A stretch of 26,059 nt of DNA, taken from positions 1-26,059 of the forward strand of contig JBBSNM010000034.1 in the NCBI GenBank assembly GCA_038232655.1. The letters run 5' to 3'. The notes under the pieces are model-generated. The model saw nothing but the letters and a program-made list of their open reading frames with translations. It had not been told where the DNA came from and did not search any database. The stretch comes from JACCVL01 sp038232655. GTDB taxonomy: Bacteria > Actinomycetota > Actinomycetes > Propionibacteriales > Nocardioidaceae. The position numbers and the translations under genes are program-made. Shown here piece by piece: positions 22,670 through 26,059 of this stretch; within the stretch, counting starts at the first letter, position 1; the number at the start of each line of letters is the position of its first letter.

Positions 22670-23992
22670 CTACACCTCGCGAATCTCGAGGTACGTGGAC
22701 TTCAGCCCGAGCCCCATCCGGAACTCGTCACCGGTGACCCGCACCGACCGTTTCGACCCCACCAGCCGCAGCTTGGTCACCCGGCCACCCCAGTCGCCGC
22801 GCCCGTCTCGACGCAACACCCGCACGTGCCGCAGCCGGCCGAGGTTCCACTTGTTGGCCACCCGCGCACCACGCACTCTGGTCGTCCAGGTGGCATTGGG
22901 GTTGACGTCGTCGTCGTACGGGTCGGACTTGTACCGCTGGTAGGCCAGCGACGAACCGACGACCTGGCCGCCGTTGGACGAGGAGAACTGGGCGATGATC
23001 GGGTTGCCGCCGTAGGTGCGGATGATGCGGCTGGTGGCCCGAACGGCGCGGTTCGTCGACCTCGCCTCGGCGTCCTTCCCGCCGTAGACCTGGCACAAGA
23101 CGGTGTCGCACAAGTCGTAGCCCGGGCGCCCCTGCCGGCGGTAGTACTGCGCGAAGGTGCGGGCTGCCACCGACTGCGCGCGCAGCGCCGCCGGCTCCCA
23201 CGATGACGGCGACTCCCGCGGTACGACGCCGAACAAGTAGGCGTTCAACCCGAGACGGTTGACCACCCGCATGCTAGCCGGCTTGCCGCCGTACGTGCGC
23301 AGCGCGCCGCGGTAGCTCGACGCAGAGCCCTTGCGAATGAGCTCCACCGGCCCGCCCCCGGCGAACTGTGCCGCCCCGCCGATCGAGCGCCACCGCTTGC
23401 GCGGCGACGGCCGCCACCGCCCGTCGCGGCGGAACTCCAGCCGGGTCGTCGTCGACGACGTCCAGCGCAACCGCCACCTGTTCGAGTTGCGCAGCGACGG
23501 CAGCTCCCATCGCGCACCGGTCGCGACCCGGCGCACGGTGAGTCGCCGCTGGTGCCGCACCACCAGACCGCGTGCGGCCGGGGGTGTGGTCAGCAGCACG
23601 CGGATTTGCCCGCGTGCCTTGCCGATGCGCGTGCTGGGGTAGTAGAAGTCGAGGATCTGGCGGGTGGACCGGCCCTTCAGCGCGGCACCCTGCGCGCCGT
23701 ACTGCGACATGCCGCGGCCGTGCCCGTACCCGTGGCCCTTGATGCGCAGGTCGGTGCGCGCCGCGACGGCGTCGCCGGCGCGGCCGGTGCTGGCGACGGC
23801 GTCGCCGGCGCGGCCGGTGCTGGCGGCGGCATCGCCGGCGCGGCCGGTGCTGGCGGCGGCATCGCCGGCGCGGCCGGTGCTGGCGGCGGCATCGGCTGGC
23901 AGCGCGGTCCCCACGATGCTGACGGCGAGCACCGCGACGACCCAGCTGCGCAGCCGGTATCTGGCCGCAGGCATCAGACGATTAGCAGACAT
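22670..23992 (-). CDS. secreted SpoIID/LytB-domain protein
   Basis: This protein of about 440 residues starts with a signal peptide: charged MSANRLMPAARYRLRSW, a hydrophobic core VVAVLAVSIVGTAL, and a PADA cleavage region. A low-complexity stretch of ten-residue repeats (ASTGRAGDAA type) follows. The SpoIID/LytB family parts come next: IKGHGYGHGRGMSQYGAQG, then VNRLGLNAYLFGVVPRE, SWEPAALRAQSVAARTFA and FSSSNGG. SpoIID proteins are lytic enzymes acting on denuded peptidoglycan glycan strands. Actinobacterial relatives are secreted cell-wall proteins without a proven sporulation role. ATG 23992 is chosen because it begins the signal peptide; ATG 23974 is possible, and the frame reaches 24118. 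No strong ribosome site is visible. It diverges from the sucrose-phosphorylase-like gene. Confidence 0.87.
   Translation of the reverse strand: MSANRLMPAARYRLRSWVVAVLAVSIVGTALPADAAASTGRAGDAAASTGRAGDAAASTGRAGDAVASTGRAGDAVAARTDLRIKGHGYGHGRGMSQYGAQGAALKGRSTRQILDFYYPSTRIGKARGQIRVLLTTPPAARGLVVRHQRRLTVRRVATGARWELPSLRNSNRWRLRWTSSTTTRLEFRRDGRWRPSPRKRWRSIGGAAQFAGGGPVELIRKGSASSYRGALRTYGGKPASMRVVNRLGLNAYLFGVVPRESPSSWEPAALRAQSVAARTFAQYYRRQGRPGYDLCDTVLCQVYGGKDAEARSTNRAVRATSRIIRTYGGNPIIAQFSSSNGGQVVGSSLAYQRYKSDPYDDDVNPNATWTTRVRGARVANKWNLGRLRHVRVLRRDGRGDWGGRVTKLRLVGSKRSVRVTGDEFRMGLGLKSTYLEIREV
23763..23895. repeat. 30-bp tandem repeat inside the SpoIID-like gene
   Basis: Four complete 30-bp units (23763-23792, 23793-23822, 23823-23852, 23853-23882) and a 13-bp partial unit are nearly identical. 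The first two read GCGACGGCGTCGCC at their start, and the later ones GCGGCGGCATCGCC. Being a multiple of three, the array keeps frame and encodes ten-residue repeats just after the signal peptide. Confidence 0.95.
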
Positions 23993-24147
23993 TGCGGGAT
24001 ACGGTCCGCTTCCGAGTGGGGTGTTGTCGAGGATCGGCGGCCCTCGATCGGCCATCTGGGCGAGCAGGCATCGGCTGAGCGGACCGGTCTGGCGCACCAG
24101 CACCGTGCAGGGCCACAATCACCAGATCCCGGACGCAGGAGGCCAGT

Positions 24148-25626
24148 GTGCGCAACCAGGTGCAGCTCATCACCTACGTGGATCGGCTGGGCGGTGATCT
24201 CGCCGGGCTGCGGGAGGTGCTGTCCGGCCCGCTGGCGGGGCTGTTCGGCGGGGTGCACCTGCTGCCGTTCTTCCGGCCCTACGACGGGGCCGACGCCGGC
24301 TTCGACCCGCAGGACCACACCGAGGTCGACCCGCGGCTGGGCGACTGGGGCGGTGTGGGCGCCATCGCCACCGATCACGACGTGATGATCGACGTCATCG
24401 TCAACCACGTGTCGTCGGGCAGCCCGCAGTTCGTGGACTGGCTCGAGCGCGGTAGCGAGTCGCCGTACGACGGGATGTTCCTGACCCTGGGCGGCGCCTT
24501 CCCAGACGGCGCCCGCGAGGAGGACCTACTGGCGCTGTACCGGCCGCGCCCGGGCGTCCCGTTCACCCCGTACAGCTTCGCCGACGGCAGCAGGCGGCTG
24601 GTGTGGACGACGTTCACCGCCCAGCAGGTCGATCTGGACATCCGGCACCCGCGGACGCGGGAGTACCTGCTGCGGGTGCTCGACAAGCTGGCGGAGTCGA
24701 ACACCACGACGGTGCGGCTGGACGCCGTGGGCTACGCCGTCAAGACGCCGGGCAACACCTCGTTCATGACCCCCGAGACGTTCGCCTTCATCGACGAGGT
24801 CACCGGTTGGTGCCGGGAGCGCGACCTCGAGGTGCTGGTCGAGGTGCATTCGTACTACAAGCGGCAGATCGAGATCGCGGGTCAGGTGGACCGGGTCTAC
24901 GACTTCGCCATCCCGCCGCTGGTGCTGCACGCGCTCACCGCCGGCGACGCCGACCCGCTGCTGGACTGGATGCGGATCCGACCGGTCAACGCCGTCACCG
25001 TGCTGGACACCCACGACGGCATCGGCGTCATCGACGTCGGCGCCGACGCGTTGGACCCGACGCAAGCGGGGCTGCTGACCCCCGACCAGATCGACCGGCT
25101 GGTCGAGGCGATCCACGACAACTCCGACCAGACGTCTCGGAAGGCGACCGGCGGCGCCGCCTCGAACGTCGACCTCTACCAGGTCAACTGCACCTTCTAC
25201 GACGCGCTCGGCGGCGACGACGCCCGCTACCTGCTGGCCCGGGCCATCCAGCTGCTCGCCCCCGGGGTGCCGCAGATCTACTACGTAGGGCTGCTGGCCG
25301 GCTCCAACGACACGGAGCTGCTCGCGCGCACGCACATCGGGCGCGACGTCAACCGGCACGTCTATTCCCGGGCCGACATCGACGCCGAGCTGCGGCGGCC
25401 GGTAGTGGCCGCGCTGTGCCGGCTGATCCGGCTGCGCAACAGCCACCCCGCCTTCGGCGGCGAGTTCGAGTGCGCCGGTGGCGGCACGGACTACGTCGCG
25501 CGCTGGCAGCTGGACGCCGAGCGAGTCGAGCTGGTCGCCGACGTGGCCGCCGGCTCGGCCCGGCTGTCGTGGACCGAGGATGGTGCGCTCCGCCATGTGG
25601 ACGACCTGCACGACCTGCCCGGCTGA
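24148..25626 (+). CDS. sucrose phosphorylase-family glycoside phosphorylase (GH13)
   Basis: This 492-residue protein resembles Bifidobacterium sucrose phosphorylase almost end to end. Shared stretches include NQVQLITYVDRLG, GVHLLPFF-PYDGADAGFDP, IVNH, YRPRPGVPFT and VEVHSYYK. The nucleophile Asp192 (RLDAVGY), acid/base Glu232 (VEVHS) and transition-state Asp290 (LDTHDGIG) fall at the same residue numbers as in the B. adolescentis enzyme. It would split sucrose with phosphate into glucose 1-phosphate and fructose. Close relatives acting on sucrose 6'-phosphate, glucosylglycerate or glucosylglycerol have the same motifs, so the acceptor is not certain. There is no signal peptide, so it is cytoplasmic. 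The start is GTG 24148 with AGGAGG at 24137-24142. The stop codon lies in a 13-bp tandem repeat. Confidence 0.9.
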   Translation: MRNQVQLITYVDRLGGDLAGLREVLSGPLAGLFGGVHLLPFFRPYDGADAGFDPQDHTEVDPRLGDWGGVGAIATDHDVMIDVIVNHVSSGSPQFVDWLERGSESPYDGMFLTLGGAFPDGAREEDLLALYRPRPGVPFTPYSFADGSRRLVWTTFTAQQVDLDIRHPRTREYLLRVLDKLAESNTTTVRLDAVGYAVKTPGNTSFMTPETFAFIDEVTGWCRERDLEVLVEVHSYYKRQIEIAGQVDRVYDFAIPPLVLHALTAGDADPLLDWMRIRPVNAVTVLDTHDGIGVIDVGADALDPTQAGLLTPDQIDRLVEAIHDNSDQTSRKATGGAASNVDLYQVNCTFYDALGGDDARYLLARAIQLLAPGVPQIYYVGLLAGSNDTELLARTHIGRDVNRHVYSRADIDAELRRPVVAALCRLIRLRNSHPAFGGEFECAGGGTDYVARWQLDAERVELVADVAAGSARLSWTEDGALRHVDDLHDLPG

Positions 25627-25665
25627 CCCACCCGGCTGACCCACCCGGCTGACCCACCCGGCTGA
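25618..25665 (+). repeat. 13-bp tandem repeat across a stop codon
   Basis: The unit CCCGGCTGACCCA occurs three times exactly (25618-25630, 25631-25643, 25644-25656) with a fourth partial unit CCCGGCTGA to 25665. The TGA of the phosphorylase gene is in the first unit, and the same TGA recurs in each later unit in shifted frames. Confidence 0.95.
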
Positions 25666-25697
25666 GGTCCCAGGCAACGCGCGGGCTCTCATGCCGG

Positions 25698-25754
25698 CAC
25701 TCGGTCCCCTGAGCACCACCACCCAGCCCGGCACGGTGCCCACCGAACCGAGTG
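25698..25754 (+). repeat. 57-bp intergenic repeat, copy 3
   Basis: The ends are CACTCGGT (25698-25705) and ACCGAGTG (25747-25754), an 8-bp perfect inverted repeat. An internal GGCAC-G-GTGCC palindrome lies in the centre. It follows the phosphorylase gene by 72 bp. Confidence 0.85.
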
Positions 25755-25790
25755 GCACACCGGCAGCCCCACACCCGGCCGCGAGCGGCG

Positions 25791-25847
25791 CACTCGGTCC
25801 CCTGAGCACCACCACCCAGCCCGGCACGGTGCCCACCGAACCGTTCG
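25791..25847 (+). repeat. 57-bp intergenic repeat, copy 4
   Basis: It is identical to copy 3 over its first 53 positions. Its right end has changed from ACCGAGTG to ACCGTTCG (25840-25847), which breaks the terminal inverted repeat. The copy lies between the phosphorylase gene and the convergent dikinase gene. Confidence 0.85.
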
Positions 25848-25880
25848 GCGCACCAGCGGCCCGCCGGGTGCTGCACACGC

Positions 25881-26059
25881 TTAGGCGGTGTCGTCCTCCG
25901 AGGCGGCGGCCGTCGCCGCCCGGCCAGCCTCGAGCCGGGCGACGGGCACCCGGAAGGGCGAGCAGGAGACGTAGTCCAGACCGGCGTCGTGGAAATAGTG
26001 CACCGACCGGGGGTCGCCGCCGTGCTCACCGCAGATGCCCAGCTTGAGCTCGGGCCGTA
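25881..26059 (-). CDS. ppdK: pyruvate, phosphate dikinase, C-terminal end (partial)
   Basis: The reverse strand from 26057 reads RPELKLGICGEHGGDPRSVH and continues to YVSCSPFRVPVARLEA, ending at TAA 25883-25881. This is the C-terminal end of pyruvate phosphate dikinase, which interconverts pyruvate and phosphoenolpyruvate. GICGEHGGDP contains the cysteine that acts in enolpyruvate protonation in this family, and the SCSPFRVPxARL ending is typical. The rest of the gene (family length about 870-900 residues) lies beyond the right edge. After the family's end there is a short Ala/Glu/Asp tail. PEP synthase shares some of these features but usually not this exact ending. Confidence 0.9.
   Translation of the reverse strand, partial: RPELKLGICGEHGGDPRSVHYFHDAGLDYVSCSPFRVPVARLEAGRAATAAASEDDTA

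Noticed and set aside
22431..22943. Rightward open frame of about 170 codons starting at an ATG with GGAGG upstream
   Set aside because: It runs through the 57-bp repeats and then antisense to the SpoIID-like gene, has a Pro/Thr/Arg/Ser-rich chance composition and no recognisable domain.
24000..24147. A promoter from CACAAT (24114-24119) for the phosphorylase gene
   Set aside because: No -35 hexamer is found at usable spacing, so the match is too weak to list.
22508..25847. The four 57-bp repeats as a CRISPR array
   Set aside because: There are only two copies per site, with end-to-end inverted repeats, unequal gaps of 3 and 36 bp and no cas genes.

Overview
The window is strongly G+C-rich DNA, with almost every third codon position G or C, GTG starts and GGAGG-type ribosome sites. 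It reads as the chromosome of a high-GC actinobacterium. A RamB-type regulator divergent from isocitrate lyase, an arrangement known from actinobacterial acetate control, supports this. No phage, transposase, plasmid, CRISPR, rRNA or tRNA features were seen. Genes are tightly packed, with several 4-bp start/stop overlaps and two tail-to-tail overlaps.

Layout. 1-479: the 3' end of an unknown gene, a possible truncated permease start, and apparently empty DNA. 480-5113: a CocE/NonD-type serine hydrolase, isocitrate lyase (aceA), and divergently a RamB-like regulator. 5163-8716: an aldehyde dehydrogenase and a CPA1 Na+/H+ antiporter, both leftward. 8911-11790: a large FAD plus Fe-S dehydrogenase of the D-lactate dehydrogenase type.

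11777-22245 is the most interesting part. A leftward operon (IclR regulator, hotdog thioesterase, NDP-forming acyl-CoA synthetase) diverges from a rightward operon (second hotdog thioesterase, acyl-CoA dehydrogenase, CaiD-like carnitinyl-CoA dehydratase, BKACE/DUF849 enzyme, L-carnitine dehydrogenase). The rightward operon converges on a leftward dimethylglycine/sarcosine-dehydrogenase-like flavoprotein. Together these genes can be read as one catabolic route. Gamma-butyrobetaine or crotonobetaine is activated to the CoA ester, oxidised and hydrated to L-carnitinyl-CoA, and hydrolysed to L-carnitine. Carnitine is oxidised to 3-dehydrocarnitine and cleaved with acetyl-CoA to betainyl-CoA plus acetoacetate. 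Betainyl-CoA is hydrolysed to glycine betaine, and its demethylation product dimethylglycine is oxidised further. The carnitine core (CaiD, carnitine dehydrogenase, BKACE) is well supported by sequence. The activation step and the assignment of the two thioesterases are inference. No carnitine transporter, CaiB/CaiC or betaine demethylase is present in the window. Isocitrate lyase and RamB would fit with using the acetyl units released, but they are not linked to the cluster by sequence.

22246-26059: an intergenic region with two copies of a ~57-bp repeat, a secreted SpoIID/LytB protein with a 30-bp minisatellite behind its signal peptide, a sucrose-phosphorylase-family enzyme, a 13-bp tandem repeat over that gene's stop codon, two more copies of the 57-bp repeat, and the C-terminal end of pyruvate phosphate dikinase running off the right edge.
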